DNA of 64,000 bases, taken from contig CAVNZM010000013.1 of the NCBI GenBank assembly GCA_963693365.1, positions 1,736,001 through 1,800,000 of the forward strand, in the 5' to 3' direction. Position numbers and translations under genes: made by a program. Shown one piece after another: positions 13,487 through 25,236 of this stretch (position 1 is its first letter; every line of letters begins with the position of its first letter). The notes beneath the pieces were generated by a model. That model did no database searches, was not told the DNA's origin, and was given only the letters and a program-made list of their open reading frames with translations. The DNA comes from Amoebidium appalachense. Lineage: Eukaryota; Ichthyosporea.

Positions 13487-14217
13487 ATTGTGAGTGATTA
13501 TGTGTGTGTGCGTGTGCGCATGTGCGCATGTGCTAGTACGTGTGTGTGTGCTCGCACGCGTGTGTGTGTGCGTGTGTGTGTGTGTGTGTGTGCATGTGCG
13601 CGCACACGTGTGTATGTACATACATTTACGCATAGTCTATTTATGGCAGAGATGGGGATGGGGCCAGGGGGGGGAGGAAGGGGGGGGGGGGGGGGGGTCA
13701 TGTCGTTTCTTGTGTGTGGGAATGGCTGGCAGGGCCTTCCTCAGGAAGGGGGGGGGGGGGGGGGGAGGAGGGGGGTGGAGGGGGCGGCGGAAGGAGAGCA
13801 AGAAAGAGCAAGGGGCACGGGGGCGGTTGGGGGGGGGAGGGGGGGGGGGGGGGGCGGGGGGATCGGTATGGAAGGTCGGGTGTTGCCCCTTTCTGATCGA
13901 CGGCATGTTTTGGTGTTGCCCCTTTCTGATTGACGGCATGTTTTCCTGGTTAGCGCTATATGGATCATCCCATGCTTGTCTTTAAAGCTTCCAGATCGGA
14001 TTTATACATTACCACATATGGTGCTGTTGTTTCCATTTTTGGCGCTAATCCTTCCATAATAGGGAACAACTTCACGCACGCGTGAGGAGTTGGAGCTTGA
14101 GGTCGAGGACATGGGGGGCCACCTGAATGCTTTTACCTCGCGTGAGATGACGGCTTACTATGCAAAGGTCGTCGGTGAGGTAAGGGGGGTCCTTTTGTTG
14201 GGTGTGGGGGGGTCCTT

Positions 14218-14252
<35 letters not shown>

Positions 14253-14844
14253 GTTTCCTATGTTTCTACGGGGGATAGCAGTTCTAAGGGACAGGCCATG
14301 CATACAGAAATACCTCCTCATCGTGTAATCATTCTAAGAATATCCTATTCTCCCAATTATCTCTTCTCCCAATCTCCCGATCTTCTTCACTTCGAACTTC
14401 CTCCCCTAGAATTCTATTCCCTTCTTAACTCGTACTCTCCCAATCGCGTTCTATCCTAATTGCCTAATCTCCTTCTAACTTTCTAATCTTGCAATCTCCT
14501 AATCTCCTACTATCCTTCCTTCTAACTTCTTAATCTGCTAATCTCCTCATCTCCCTCCAACTTCCTAAATTCCTAAACTCCTAATCTTCGAAGCTCCCGA
14601 TCTCCCTCTAATCCAATCTAATCAGGACACGGAGAGGGGCATCAACATTCTAGCCGACATTCTCCAAAACAGCACCTTCCCCGACGTGTTGCTCGAAAAC
14701 GAACGAAACGTCATTATGAGAGAGCTGCAGGTAAGGGGTTTCGTTGTGTTTGGACCCCTGCCGGTATTTGTGTGTGCCTGCACAGCGTACATATGTGTGT
14801 GTGTGTGTGTGTGTGTGTGTCACAGTGTGTGTGTGTGTGTCTGT

Positions 14845-14884
<40 letters not shown>

Positions 14885-14924
14885 CTGTGTGTGCGTGTGT
14901 ATTAGTGTGTGTATGTGGGTGTAT

Positions 14925-14955
<31 letters not shown>

Positions 14956-15105
14956 TTGTGTTTGTCTGCTTGCACGTGTGTGCGAGCACACATCCCGCGC
15001 GAGTGTGTGTGAGTCTGTGTGTTGGTGTGTGTGTGTGTGTGTGTGTTTTTGAGAGGGGTGGGGGGGAGGGGGGGAATGCGGAATGTGTGTGGCCTTGGGG
15101 GAGAT

Positions 15106-15150
<45 letters not shown>

Positions 15151-15242
15151 ATAATACGAGTAACCCACCGAGGATGTGGTGCCGGATTAGTGTGTGTGTG
15201 TGTGTGTGGTGTTGGTAGTGATATGGTGATGGTGGTTTTTTT

Positions 15243-15277
<35 letters not shown>

Positions 15278-15822
15278 TGGAGTGGAAATTTGATGCTAAA
15301 CCATTTATGAAGTTTTACATGAAGTAAAGACGGAGGTGAACGAGGTTGTCTACGACAAAGTGCTTGTTAGTGTCCGTCCCGACATTGCTCCTGTTTATCT
15401 TTTTTTTAAAGAAAATATGTTTGTTACTGAAAACCAAGAGCCAGTGTGTGTCTGTAAACCTTGTATAGCTAGGCCTTCCTGCGTTTAACCTTTAAAAAAT
15501 TTAAATTACAATTGTTTAAAATCACAGGAAGTTGAGACTCAGATGAAGGACAGCTAATGTGTCTCTGTAAACATGCTATGCCTAGGCCTTTTTACACGTT
15601 TAACATCCTCAAATATATTTGACCATTAAATTTTAATCGTTTAAAATCACAGGAAGTTGAGACGCAGATGAACGAGGTTGTCTACGACTGCCTGCATGCC
15701 ATTGCCTTTGAAGGCAACGAGCTGGCACGTACCATCCTCGGCCCCCCAAAAAACATCATGTACGTGCAGCACACACACACAGACACACACACACACACAC
15801 ACATGCGCGCGCACACATGCAC

Positions 15823-15881
<59 letters not shown>

Positions 15882-16125
15882 GCGCACATGTTCACCCCCC
15901 TCCCCCCTCCGTCCCTCCCTCCCCCCCCCCTTCGTTCCGCATATGTAGCATACTACCCCCGCTGGCTGGTGTTGCATACGTGAATGGGTGCCTTTGCACG
16001 TGTTTCTCATCTTGTAACCTTCATTCCCTGTTCCGCTTTGCACCCCCCCCCCCCCCCCCCCCCCTCACCACCACCAACAACAACAAACACGTTGCATTCT
16101 AACCTCCCCCTCCCCCCCCCCCCAA

Positions 16126-16174
<49 letters not shown>

Positions 16175-16281
16175 GGAAAAGAAAAAAAGAAAAAAAGAAA
16201 GAAAAAAATATTGCAGATTCTTAACGCTATGACTGTGTACTTCGCAACTTCTTACTTCATACTGATTCTAACCTCCCCCCT

Positions 16282-16313
<32 letters not shown>

Positions 16314-16545
16314 AGGAAGATCACCAAGACGATGATCAAGGACTACATCACAACCAACTACACTGCCCCTCGTATAGTCGTGGCTGCTGCTGGCGGTGTA
16401 GACCATGATAAGCTGGTACGTGACTTGATTCCTTCATAATTCCCTCCCTCCCTCACCTCTCCATCACATGCATCCACGCGCACACACGTGCATGGGCGCG
16501 CACGTCCCCTCGCGACCCCCACGCGCACACGTGCACGCACGCGCC

Positions 16546-16622
<77 letters not shown>

Positions 16623-16738
16623 GCGAGCTGCCCACACCCCCCCCCCCCACATGCTCGCCCGTGTGCGCATGCAAGCATACGTGCGCAAGCACCTACAACA
16701 CACACGCATACACACGAACACAGGCGTGCGTGCGCGCG

Positions 16739-16781
<43 letters not shown>

Positions 16782-16973
16782 ACACACACACACATGCACA
16801 CACGTTGGGTGGTTGTTTACGTGTTTGTGTGTTTGTTGTTTGTTGGTGTTTATGTTGGGCTCTGTTCACGTGTATGGTGGTTTCATTATGGCTTTGTATA
16901 CTAATTTTATTATTCCTGACTTTGTTTATTTGTTGCTTTTATGTTTCCTGTTTTCCAACTAAAGATTCCCCCC

Positions 16974-17004
<31 letters not shown>

Positions 17005-18475
17005 AAAAAAGAACAAAAAAAAAAAACCATCACTCCCTCCTTCCCACACAAAACCAACACACACACACACACACACACACACACCCACACACACACACGC
17101 CCTCCCCTGCCCCTCACCCTAACCCTAACCCGCCCGCCCCTCCCCACCAGCCCTCCCCCCCCCCCCCCCCCCCCCCTCTCCCCTCCCCCCCATCCCCTCT
17201 TCCCCCCTCATCCCCTCCCTCTCCCCACCACCTCCTCCCCCCCCCCCCCCCCCCCCCCCCCCACACACACACACAACACAAACGCACCCACACACACGTA
17301 CAGGTTTCTCTCTCCGAAAAGTACTTTAGCAAGTTCCGCCCCAACAAGCACACAACACCATGCGCACACCTGCCTTCATCCCGGGCACGTGCGCGCCCAC
17401 ACACACACACACACACGCACACACTCACACTTACACTCACACTCACACTCACACTCATACTCACAAATTCACAATCCTTACCATACACACAACCCCCCCC
17501 CCCCCCCCCTCCCCCCCGCTCTCCCCCCCCCCCCCCCCCCCCCCCCCCCCACACACACACGTACACGCACACACGTACAGGTTTCTCTCTCCGAAAAGTA
17601 CTTCAGCAAGTTTAGCCCCAACAAGCACACCCCCCCCCATGCGCACACCCGCCTTCATCCCCGGCTACCTCAAGCACGTTGACAAAACTATGCCCCTGGC
17701 CCATGTGGGTTTGGCTTTTCGGGGCGTGGGCTGGGCTCACCCCTACTACTATCCCCTCATGTATGTTTATACCCCCCCCCCCCCTTCCCCCCTTGAAATG
17801 GCACGTGGGAACGGAGAAAAAAGTGAGGGGAAAGAAGAGAGGGAATGCGTTTGTGGCTCATGTATGTGTGTGGGAGGGGAGAGGGGGGGGGGGGGGGGGG
17901 GAGGTGGCTTTTAGGGGTAGGGGAGGGGGAAAGGGGGGGGGGGGGGGGGGGGGGGGGGGGATTCCTGGGTTTATCGATTCATTTCTGATCTGCCTTGTTT
18001 GTTCCCTGCCTTGCATGCCTGTTGGGGCCTAGGAGTTGGGGGTTAGGTTTGGGTGTGTGTGTGTGGGGGGGGGGGGGTGTGCTACTAGGTTACGCACATA
18101 TGCCCAGAGAATAGGAAAGAAAAGCAAGGCAGTACAAAACGACGATGGGGATGCCGGGGGGGGGGGGGGGGGAACCAAATGGGCGGCGGGGGGGGGGGGG
18201 GGGAGGGGGGAGGGGGGAGTACTGAAGGCCTTTGAAAAGACTTGCTTTCTTCAAAAGCTTTTTGGCTGAGTTCATTAATAATGAATGTGTGCTGCAAGCG
18301 GTGCAATATTTGTGCAAGCACCCCATCTGATTGGTTCCCACAGGATTGCCTCGACAATCATTGGCTCCTGGAATCGGTCGTTTGGCGGTGCATCTTCCCT
18401 CTCATCACCCATGGCTCGTGCTATCGGAAGGTTTGTTACACACGCACACACCCTCTCTCTCTCTCTCTCTCTTAC

Positions 18476-18507
<32 letters not shown>

Positions 18508-19737
18508 ACCCCACCCTCACCTTGATTTTTGTGACCTTAAAAGTTTCATCCTTAGGTGTGGTGTTTTCATCATATTTCCAGCCTTTTAATGCATATATCC
18601 CCCCCCCCCCCCCCCCCCCCTCCCCCCCCTCCCCCCTTCAGCTACCTCCCTCCCTCCCTCCATCCCCTCTCCCTCTTCCTCCCTCCTCCCGTCCCTTACT
18701 CCTCCTCCCTTCCCCCCGATCTCTCTCGTTTCCCTCTCTCGGCTTCCCCCCTCGTCCTCATCTCCCCTCTCTCTTTATCTCTCCCTCTCTTCGTCTACGT
18801 CAGTTGCCTCCCCCCCCCCCCCCCCCCCCCCTCCCTCCTCCCCCCCCCCCCCCCCCTCCCCCTCCCCCCCCCCCCCCCCCTCCCCCTCCCTCCCCCCCCC
18901 CCCCCCCCCTCCCCTCCTCCCCCAACCACCACCACCACCACACACACACACACACACACACCACACCCCTCCCCGTCTTGGGAACAAGAAGTATAGGCAC
19001 GCCCACACATTCACACATGTAGAAAACATTGTCCACACAAGCACACACACCCACACAAGCACAGAACCCACACAAACGTGCATCCCCCCCCCCCCCCCCC
19101 CCCCCCCAAGGGGTCCCTGATCACACACACAGGTGCCCCGAGGCATGCACTCACAGGTGCCCTTGCACGGCCACACATGCAGGCAAAGGCACATGTGAAC
19201 ATCGTGTTTTCTGCTTGTAATTTTAACGAAGCTTTGCGCAAGGTAGTGTACACCGACTAGTTTCCCGTCTTGATCCATGGTAATAAGAGGAATGTCTACC
19301 TTCTGTGCAATGGTAAAAAAAACTGTCCTCTAGCTCCGAAGGTGCAGTGTGAAACTTGTGTTACGTTGTGTGAAACGACACGAACAACACTTGAACGAAC
19401 GGGTTTACACGTGTACACTGCACCAGAATACCATGATTTTTTCCGATTTTCCACGCTAACTATTCGGGTCGGGTCGGGTCATGCAGCAAGGAGCTAGCGC
19501 ACAGCTACCTTGCCTTTACCACCTGCTACCACGACACGGGTCTGTGGGGTGTGTATCTGACGTGCGAGGGCCATACCATACCCGATTTGGTTAAAGAAGT
19601 CGAGAAGGAATTTGCCCGGCTTGCGCTTGCTGCTACCCCGGAGGAGGTCGAGAGGGCAAAGATACAGGTGTGTGAATTAGATTTTCTTTCCTTCCCGGTA
19701 CGAATTAAGTTTTCATCCTCCCCATGTTGTGGAATAT

Positions 19738-19771
<34 letters not shown>

Positions 19772-19909
19772 CCCCCCCCCCAAATGATGATGGGCTCTGT
19801 TCAAGTGTCTTCTGCCTGCACGCTTAATTGTTTGATTTTGGATTTCCCACATTTGTTTGTTGTTGCTCTTTGTTGTCTTCTCCATATTTCCAACCCTCTA
19901 AACCACACA

Positions 19910-19942
<33 letters not shown>

Positions 19943-20095
19943 TTCCCCCTCTCCTTTCCGTCGTAACCCCCCCCCCCCCCCCCCCCCCCCCCCTGCCGTG
20001 GCATGGCTGGCTGGCTTCTGCTGGATGTGCCTCCGTTTGTCAGTAACACCCACTCACACGTTCCCACTTCTCACTCCCTCCCCACCCACACTCCA

Positions 20096-20141
<46 letters not shown>

Positions 20142-20522
20142 CCCCCCTTGCACACACACGTACACATACACACACAGACACACACACACACACACATCCT
20201 CCCCCCCCCCCCCCCCCCCCCCCCGCGCCCCCGCCGACACACACACTCTACCTCTCTCACTCACTCACCTTACACACGCACTCCCTCACCCCTTCCCCCC
20301 TCCGCCCTCCCCCCCCCACCACACACACACAAACACACTTCCCTTCCCCCCCCCCCCCCCCCCTCCCCCCGTCCCCCCCTTCCTTCCCCTGCCCGTCCCC
20401 ACACACAACTCCCTCCCCCCCCCTTCCCCCCTTCCCCCCTCCCTCCCCTTCCCCCTCCCCACACACACCTCAGCCCTCCCCCCCCCCCCCCCCCCCCTCC
20501 CCCCCCCCCCCTCCCTCCCCCC

Positions 20523-20555
<33 letters not shown>

Positions 20556-20837
20556 ACCCCCTCCCCACACACGCACACACGTACATGTACACGTACACAC
20601 ACAGATGAAGACCACAGCCATAATGTCTCTGGACGGCACCACCCCCGTGTGTGAGGACATTGGCCGGCAGATGCTGACGCTGGGCAGACGCATGCCTGTC
20701 GACGAGGTCAATGCACGGATAGACGCAGTCACACACGACATGGTGAAGCAGGTGTGTGTGTGTGTGTGTTATGTGGGTGGGTGGGTGGGTGGGTGGTTGT
20801 GTGTGTGTGTGTGTGTGTGCGTGCATGTGTGTGCGTG

Positions 20838-20906
<69 letters not shown>

Positions 20907-21674
20907 ACGCGCGCGTGCGTGCGTGTGTGTGTGTTATCTCTTTTCTGTCTACGTATCTCTTTCTTTTGCTTTAGTTCTCTCTCCCTCTCTCTCTCTCTCT
21001 CTCCCTCCCCCCCCCCCCCCCCCCCCCCCCCCCTCCCTCCGTCCCTCCGTCCCTCACTCCCTCACTCATTCCCTCCCTCCTTCCTTCCCTCACTCACTCA
21101 CTCACTCCCTCCCTCCCTCCTCTCCCCCCCGCCCTCTCTCTCTCCGTGTCATTGACATGACGTTCTCCTTCCCCTTCTTCCCCCCCCCCCCCCCCTCCCC
21201 CCGTTGCGTCCTCCCTTTCCTTCTGCTCTCCCTTTCTCTCTTTCGCTCTCGGTACGTATCGTCTGCCCACGAATCGCGCTCTACTTCTTTGCCCTTTTTT
21301 TTTATTTAAAAAACGGATAAAAGACCTAGAGAGGCGAAACCTATTCTGTTTTGAAGGTATATAATTCTTGTTAATGGCTATGACTAGCTCGGATTGCCCA
21401 TGTTGTTGGAATAACCCCAATTTTTTTCTGATTTCTGCCCAATTAACTTCATTTTATGGTGTTTTTACACAAAACGGACGTTTTTTGCCCAATTAGCTTC
21501 ACTTTATGGGTTGTTTTTGCCCAAAACTGACGTTTTTTTGGCTCATGGTACCTTTTGCAGGTTCTGCGTGAGTTGGTGTACGACCAGTGCCCGGCTGTGG
21601 TGGGAATCGGCCCAGTGGCAAACCTGCCTGACCCACAGACGCTAAGGGCAGGCGCTCATTGGCTGACCTTTTAA
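10429..21674 (+). CDS. PMPCB: Mitochondrial processing peptidase beta subunit (12 exons)
   Basis: Catalytic subunit of the matrix protease that removes presequences from imported proteins (M16 family). Exons: 10429-10500, 11602-11667, 12989-13138, 14063-14179, 14626-14730, 15653-15759, 16316-16415, 17581-17760, 18344-18430, 19487-19667, 20605-20751, 21561-21674. All junctions are GT-AG and in phase, giving about 474 aa once one extra C in exon 8 is discounted. The first 24 residues are basic and amphipathic ([18 protein letters not shown]), like a mitochondrial presequence. The zinc motif H88-F-L-E91-H92 is followed after exactly 75 residues by E168 (MREL), the expected third ligand, with E161 seven residues earlier. 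Family motifs include [46 protein letters not shown]...[16 protein letters not shown] and [16 protein letters not shown]. The end, [16 protein letters not shown], matches the family C-terminus. Intron copies of exons 6 and 8 and the exon 8 frame break are listed separately. Confidence 0.95.
10556..10700 (+). repeat. Dispersed repeat family copy 1 (ends in poly-C)
   Basis: In MPP-beta intron 1. Core elements are a GTGGATGAC box, GAGGATGGGCTCTGCTTAT, a CTGCATTGTGTTGT-like box, and a T-rich end before a C run. The same ordered boxes recur near 5640, 32620-32940, 33125-33335, 57730-57830 (inverted) and 61285-61610 (inverted), so this is an interspersed family rather than local sequence. Confidence 0.6.
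11109..11190 (+). repeat. Tandem 45-bp duplication in MPP-beta intron 1
   Basis: GGGTGAGAGAGATGGC followed by a TGTGGGAACCATTCTTGTT-like end occurs twice in a row (about 11119 and 11159) with few differences. It is non-coding. Confidence 0.7.
11686..11996 (+). repeat. Polypyrimidine (T/C) tract and C run in MPP-beta intron 2
   Basis: T and C homopolymer blocks alternate from 11686 to about 11820, then (CCA)n, and then an uninterrupted C run at about 11933-11978. All are pyrimidine on the sense strand, inside the intron between exons 2 and 3. Confidence 0.9.
12138..12986 (+). repeat. C-run / (CA)n composite tract before MPP-beta exon 3
   Basis: About 850 bp made only of C runs, CA arrays and short C/T spacers. 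It includes a pure (CA)n array at about 12477-12536. The CA-to-CAG transition at 12981-12988 forms the exon 3 acceptor. The sense strand contains almost no G. Confidence 0.95.
13878..13943 (+). repeat. Tandem 33-bp duplication in MPP-beta intron 3
   Basis: GTTGCCCCTTTCTGAT, CGACGGCATG and TTTTG occur twice in tandem with a single substitution (ATCGACG / ATTGACG). It lies directly after a G-rich tract. Confidence 0.75.
14773..15272 (+). repeat. (TG)n and poly-G tracts in MPP-beta intron 5
   Basis: TG arrays (14791-14890, 15002-15045, 15190-15208) are each followed by long G runs (about 14925-14954, 15111-15149, 15245-15275). The order TG then G is the reverse complement of the C-then-CA order seen elsewhere. 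Confidence 0.9.
15325..15562 (+). repeat. Two partial copies of MPP-beta exon 6 upstream of the true exon
   Basis: At 15517-15556 the acceptor context TTTAAAATCACAG and the first seven codons of exon 6 recur (EVETQMK against EVETQMN). Then GACAGCTAA closes the frame. A shorter copy near 15325-15355 keeps GTGAACGAGGTTGTCTACGAC from the exon's middle. The surrounding 120 bp (15448-15565) is itself a tandem duplication of 15566-15690, with CTGTAAAC and AGGCCTT landmarks. If spliced in, the second copy would act as a premature-stop exon. Confidence 0.75.
15771..15890 (+). repeat. (CA)n array in MPP-beta intron 6
   Basis: CA dinucleotides with ACATGCGCGCGCACACATGC interruptions begin a few bases after the exon 6 donor. 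C-rich sequence and a C-run/A-run composite (about 16116-16142) follow. Confidence 0.9.
17304..17390 (+). repeat. Partial copy of MPP-beta exon 8
   Basis: This copies the first third of true exon 8 (17581 onward) together with its CACACGTACAG acceptor. It encodes [17 protein letters not shown]. Most of its differences from the true exon are third-position synonymous (TAC TTT / TAC TTC, AAG TTC / AAG TTT, CCT / CCC, CCG / CCC). Homology stops abruptly at CATCCCGGGCACG, where CA repeats take over. The distance from AACAAG to ATGCGC is 11 nt here, which also breaks the reading frame. Confidence 0.8.
17629..17640 (+). other. Frame break at a C9 run in MPP-beta exon 8
   Basis: The 5' part of the exon reads [19 protein letters not shown]. 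The 3' part, [19 protein letters not shown], is one base out of frame, with CACACCCCCCCCCATG at the join. Removing one C restores a continuous MPP-beta sequence and the phase of the next exon. Every other exon is intact, so a base-calling error in the C run is the simplest explanation. A real indel cannot be excluded. Confidence 0.75.
18600..18955 (+). repeat. C/T-rich tract and (CA)n in MPP-beta intron 9
   Basis: C runs with T interruptions run to about 18922, then (CCA)n and (CA)n. This is intron filler with no G on the sense strand across most of its length. A remnant of the dispersed family (CATATTTCCAGCCTTTTAATG) lies just before it at about 18568-18598. Confidence 0.9.
19785..19915 (+). 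repeat. Dispersed repeat family copy 2
   Basis: In MPP-beta intron 10. The boxes are GATGATGGGCTCTGTTCAAG, TGTCTTCTGCCTGCA, a T-rich centre and CCATATTTCCAACCCTCTAA, bounded on both sides by C runs. It is closely related to 32630-32785 and to the inverse of 61440-61600. Confidence 0.7.
20100..20600 (+). repeat. (CA)n and C-run composite before MPP-beta exon 11
   Basis: CA arrays (20099-20138, 20152-20194) alternate with C runs up to the CACACAG acceptor at 20604. After exon 11 the pattern flips to (TG)n at 20753-20935. Confidence 0.9.
21419..21545 (+). repeat. Tandem 60-bp duplication before the last MPP-beta exon
   Basis: TGCCCAATTAACTTCA, TTTTATGG and AAAACGGACGTTTTTT recur as TGCCCAATTAGCTTCA, CTTTATGG and AAAACTGACGTTTTTT. 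The second copy ends about 15 bp before the exon 12 acceptor. Confidence 0.75.
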
Positions 21675-21992
21675 TTTCAAATAATATTGTTTAATTGTAT
21701 GCATGGAGTGAGTGCGGTGAAGTAGCCATCACCTGCCCTTTGAGAGGTCGATTTCTTTTGGCAGGTTTTTTTGGCGATGATCTATGTAGACTAATTATTA
21801 GGTGCATGGTTGTAATAGGGAGGGTTAACAGGGTTTGGAATTTCATGTGCAAATTGTGGGGTCTGAGGTTAATATCAGGTGGTAAATATCAGGTGGTATC
21901 GATGATTGGAATTGAAATGTTCTGTGTGGGATACTAGATGTCTTTTTAAGGTGTATGTTGTCGGACTCCCCGGCCCCCTTCCCCCCCCCCCC

Positions 21993-22023
<31 letters not shown>

Positions 22024-22800
22024 ACACACACACCCCCACTCTATATTCCCCCATTTTGAGAGGTTCCCGTGTTATTGCATTTAGACAATGTGGAATGCAA
22101 CACTTCAGCTATTGGGTTAATTGTACGTTGCAGGACCGAGCGGACAAAAAGTAATAATAAAGGGATAAGGTTCATTGGCCATCTTTGTGGTATGCCCTAG
22201 TATAATAGGCGAAGCTTCCTGTGCCGAGATTTCGATCGCCTGACAGCAACACACACACATACATACACGCACACACACCAGTTGCCTGTACACACAGTTT
22301 CACACACATGTCCACACGCACACACGTACACACACACGCACATATATGCACGCATGCACTCGCACCACACAGTCACGCATACCGTGTACGCACATGCACC
22401 CGCACACGCACATGCAGACACACATGCACACACACGCCCACACACACACATACAGCTCACACGTAACGTACACACACCCACACACGCACAATATTCCCAG
22501 CATATGCACGACACAAACAGGCACATGTACACACGCACAGCTCACACGCGCGTACACAATTGTATGCAACGAATTGGCGCCCACACTCACAGGCACCCAT
22601 ACACACGCATGCACCCCATGCTCATCTCGAGGAGCAGGCCGCGTTGACTAAAGCAACCACCTTCACAGCGGCCCCTTCTTCCATTCTAAATTTACTAAAA
22701 AAAATATAAAAAAAATACTATGTAGACCGCGATCCGGAGGCCTCAGTCTCAGTCACCGGTTTTGATTGAGGGTGTGACGTCATTCTGTGCCCAGCCCCCC
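21675..22800. other. Region downstream of MPP-beta
   Basis: Contains the probable MPP-beta 3' untranslated region and polyadenylation area, a C run followed by (CA)n at about 21979-22033, and an imperfect (CA)n/(CG) rich block at 22249-22615. No coding exon was recognised. Confidence 0.5.
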
Positions 22801-22848
22801 GCCAGATCATATAGATCCGGGAGAAATACCCTATATCGCGCAATAGCG

Positions 22849-23300
22849 ATTGGTGATATCACCGCGGTGTGATATTACTGTAATATCACCCGATATCACC
22901 GCGGGATCCGCGCCTGGGATTCAGACCGGACCCGGTGATACTGGAGATAGTACGGTGATATAACCAAATCACCACCGGTATGCCCCGCGGGCGACTGTAC
23001 CCCTAGATGGTGATATACTGGAGTAGTACGGTGATATCACATGCATCCACACGGTGATATCGCAGTGATATTTCCGGCAATTTCGTTCGTGATATCTTGG
23101 TGATATCGCCATTGGAAACATAGGGAATATCTCAACGATATCACCGTGGTACTGCCGGTGATACCACAATAATATCTTCGTGTTATTTCGCATGTCGTGT
23201 TACTTTGGTGGTAATTTGAATACCACAGTGTTATTTCTGCTGGGCAGGTGATACCTGTGCTACGTGTGGTTTGCGTGTTATTGCGGTGATATTGCAATAT
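22849..23300. repeat. Degenerate array of a GTGATATCAC palindrome
   Basis: About 450 bp contain more than a dozen GATATC or GATATT cores, most in the context GGTGATATCACCG or CGGTGATATCGC. Spacing is irregular, about 15-35 bp. Small clusters of the same motif recur at 23785-23850, 26047-26070 and, as GGTGATAAC, 27610-27650. It has no reading frame. Confidence 0.8.
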
Positions 23301-24370
23301 TTTGCTAGCCTAAGCGGAAGGCCCCCTTGGACAAAAAAATGGGGAAGGTAGGTCTGGGCGGGAAATCACTGTGTACTTGGATGCCGTGTGTGTGTGTGAC
23401 GGTGTGTGCGCCAGTGCACACGTGTGCGTGTGTGCGTGTGTGTGTGTGTGCGTCACGGTGCGTGTGCGTGCGTGTGCGTGTGTGTGGATCCATTCCATTC
23501 TCGTCCGTGACACAGCTTTGTTTCATAACTATTTGTTATAGTAATACTCCTATCACTGTACACTGACTATAGAAAGCGTGCCCGGAAACATCAACAATCA
23601 CGACTGTCAAACATAGCTGCCAGTGCACTGCCCAAGGTGCCCGATACGTCCGAGGGGTGACACGGGGAGGGGGCAGTGGAGATCCAGATGGCACAGGGCA
23701 GAAGGTGGGGAGAGGCTGGAGGGGAGGAAGGAAAGAGGTTGTGGGGATGACAGGTGGGGGGGGGGGGCGGTCCTATTGAATAAATCACCGTGATATCGCT
23801 GGAAATAGGTGATATCGCTGAGATATCGCTGTGATATCGCTGTGTCAGTGATGGGACGGTTCGCAAACTTGTGCGCACACAGCATTTCACAACTCTGGAC
23901 AACCAACTCTGGAACAGTTTTTCTGCATTTATTCACGTGTTCTTACTCTATCAAATACATGAGTATGGGTCTTCCTTTTCTTCTTAAGGAACAGTTGTAT
24001 AGTTAATTAATATCCTTCAGCCTAAGGCCTTTACACTTCGTACTGTGTACATGCATGTCATTTAAAACAAGATACTCACCTCCGTCTCGGAGTGCTGCTC
24101 CCCCCTTGGGCTTTTCTCCAAGATGTGCCTCCATCTCCTGGTTTGCACTATTGGGTGAAGGAAGTCGGAAACATATGATAGCAGGCACGATGAACTGTGC
24201 CTACCAACAAGGCGGTACTAGGGCCGGCTACGAAGTTGCACTGGACAATTTTGAAGCTTTATATACTTTCTGTGAACCTCCGAAATCCAATAAGTTTTTT
24301 GCTGCAGATGTGGCAAAGTAGCCACACTGACTTTGCGCCATTTGTCGAGTGTATGTTTAGTCAATAACAA

Positions 24371-25234
24371 TGGTTCGTTTTTAAACGGGTTTTCTTTGAG
24401 GAACGGCCGCAGCCACGACGACGAAGTGACATGTGGAATTCGAACTGCCAGCTACTTTGCATTCCGATTGGTTAGTCTCTAGGTATGGCTTAGCCAATCA
24501 CTTCTCTGTACGTAAATGTAAGTGCAATGATTGGTCCTGTTTAAGTGTAGCCATATTTGGTCTTTACATTCCCCTGTAGCCAATCGGATGTTGTGAGCCA
24601 TATCCTGCGTGTATATAAACCGCTAGCCCGCAGATTCGTAGGCCTCTCAGTCGCTGGCACTGCTCCTGAGCAGAATGTGTCCTTAGTCTAGCAAGTTGGC
24701 AGGGCCTCCTGAGGCCCGTAAACGGTTGTTTTCTCTAGTTAAGTATTTTGTTTTACACCGTTTATGCTGCCATGGCGTCGCGACTCTTCACGTGCAGCAC
24801 TGCCCCTCGACACAGCTGTCCGCCTGGCCCCTTGCTGGCTTAAACTGACTTCTGGCGATGGCCATGTTGGCTTCACAACCTTGTTCCGCCACTCTGACGC
24901 TCTGCCCCCCCACACGTTTCGGCCCTGGCCTGCCTTTTGGCAACCTATTTTCGTTTTGGGACGTCTCCTTAGCCGTCCTCGCCCTCGACTCTTCAGTCCC
25001 TGGGCGGCTGTTTGGTTCTGTACGCGCGGGTTAACACTCAGCATGCGAGCGTTCCAACCAGTTGTCCGCTCTGCCTGTTTATTTGCAAACATTTTTGTTA
25101 CGGCGCCCTTTGCATTGCGCCAGCATGGGAGGTGTGGAGAGCACATGTGTTTGTGTGTGCAGCCTAGGCATCTACACACGACACTGCAAGTAATCTATCC
25201 CCTTGCTGGGGCGAGTAAAGAGTGACGGCACAAG
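24371..25234 (+). repeat. LTR-like unit 1 (TATA- and CCAAT-bearing)
   Basis: The first 384 bp (24371-24754) and the last 100 bp (25135-25234) are nearly identical to the next unit. A 380-bp segment between them is unique to this copy. The 5' part has several CCAAT/ATTGG boxes and a TATATAAA at 24612-24619. Downstream are two perfect short palindromes with CT loops, CTGCTCCTGAGCAG (24660-24673) and GGGCCTCCTGAGGCCC (24702-24717). The 3' part includes CAAGTAATCTATCCCC. It resembles a promoter plus R region of an LTR. It could instead be a tandem small-RNA gene. Confidence 0.5.
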
Positions 25235-25236
25235 AA

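Noticed and set aside
17116-17131. CCCTAACCCTAACCC resembling a telomere repeat
   Set aside because: Only about two and a half units lie inside the MPP-beta intron among other C-rich sequence. That is too short for an interstitial telomere array.
17629-17640. Programmed ribosomal frameshifting in MPP-beta
   Set aside because: No slippery-site or stimulatory-structure pattern is shared among the three frame breaks. Their common feature is a C/G run, which fits base-calling error better.
24764-25225. A 150-codon open frame inside LTR-like unit 1
   Set aside because: It spans the unique middle segment and the conserved 3' block, has no recognisable domain, and is destroyed in the second unit, whose middle is only 60 bp.
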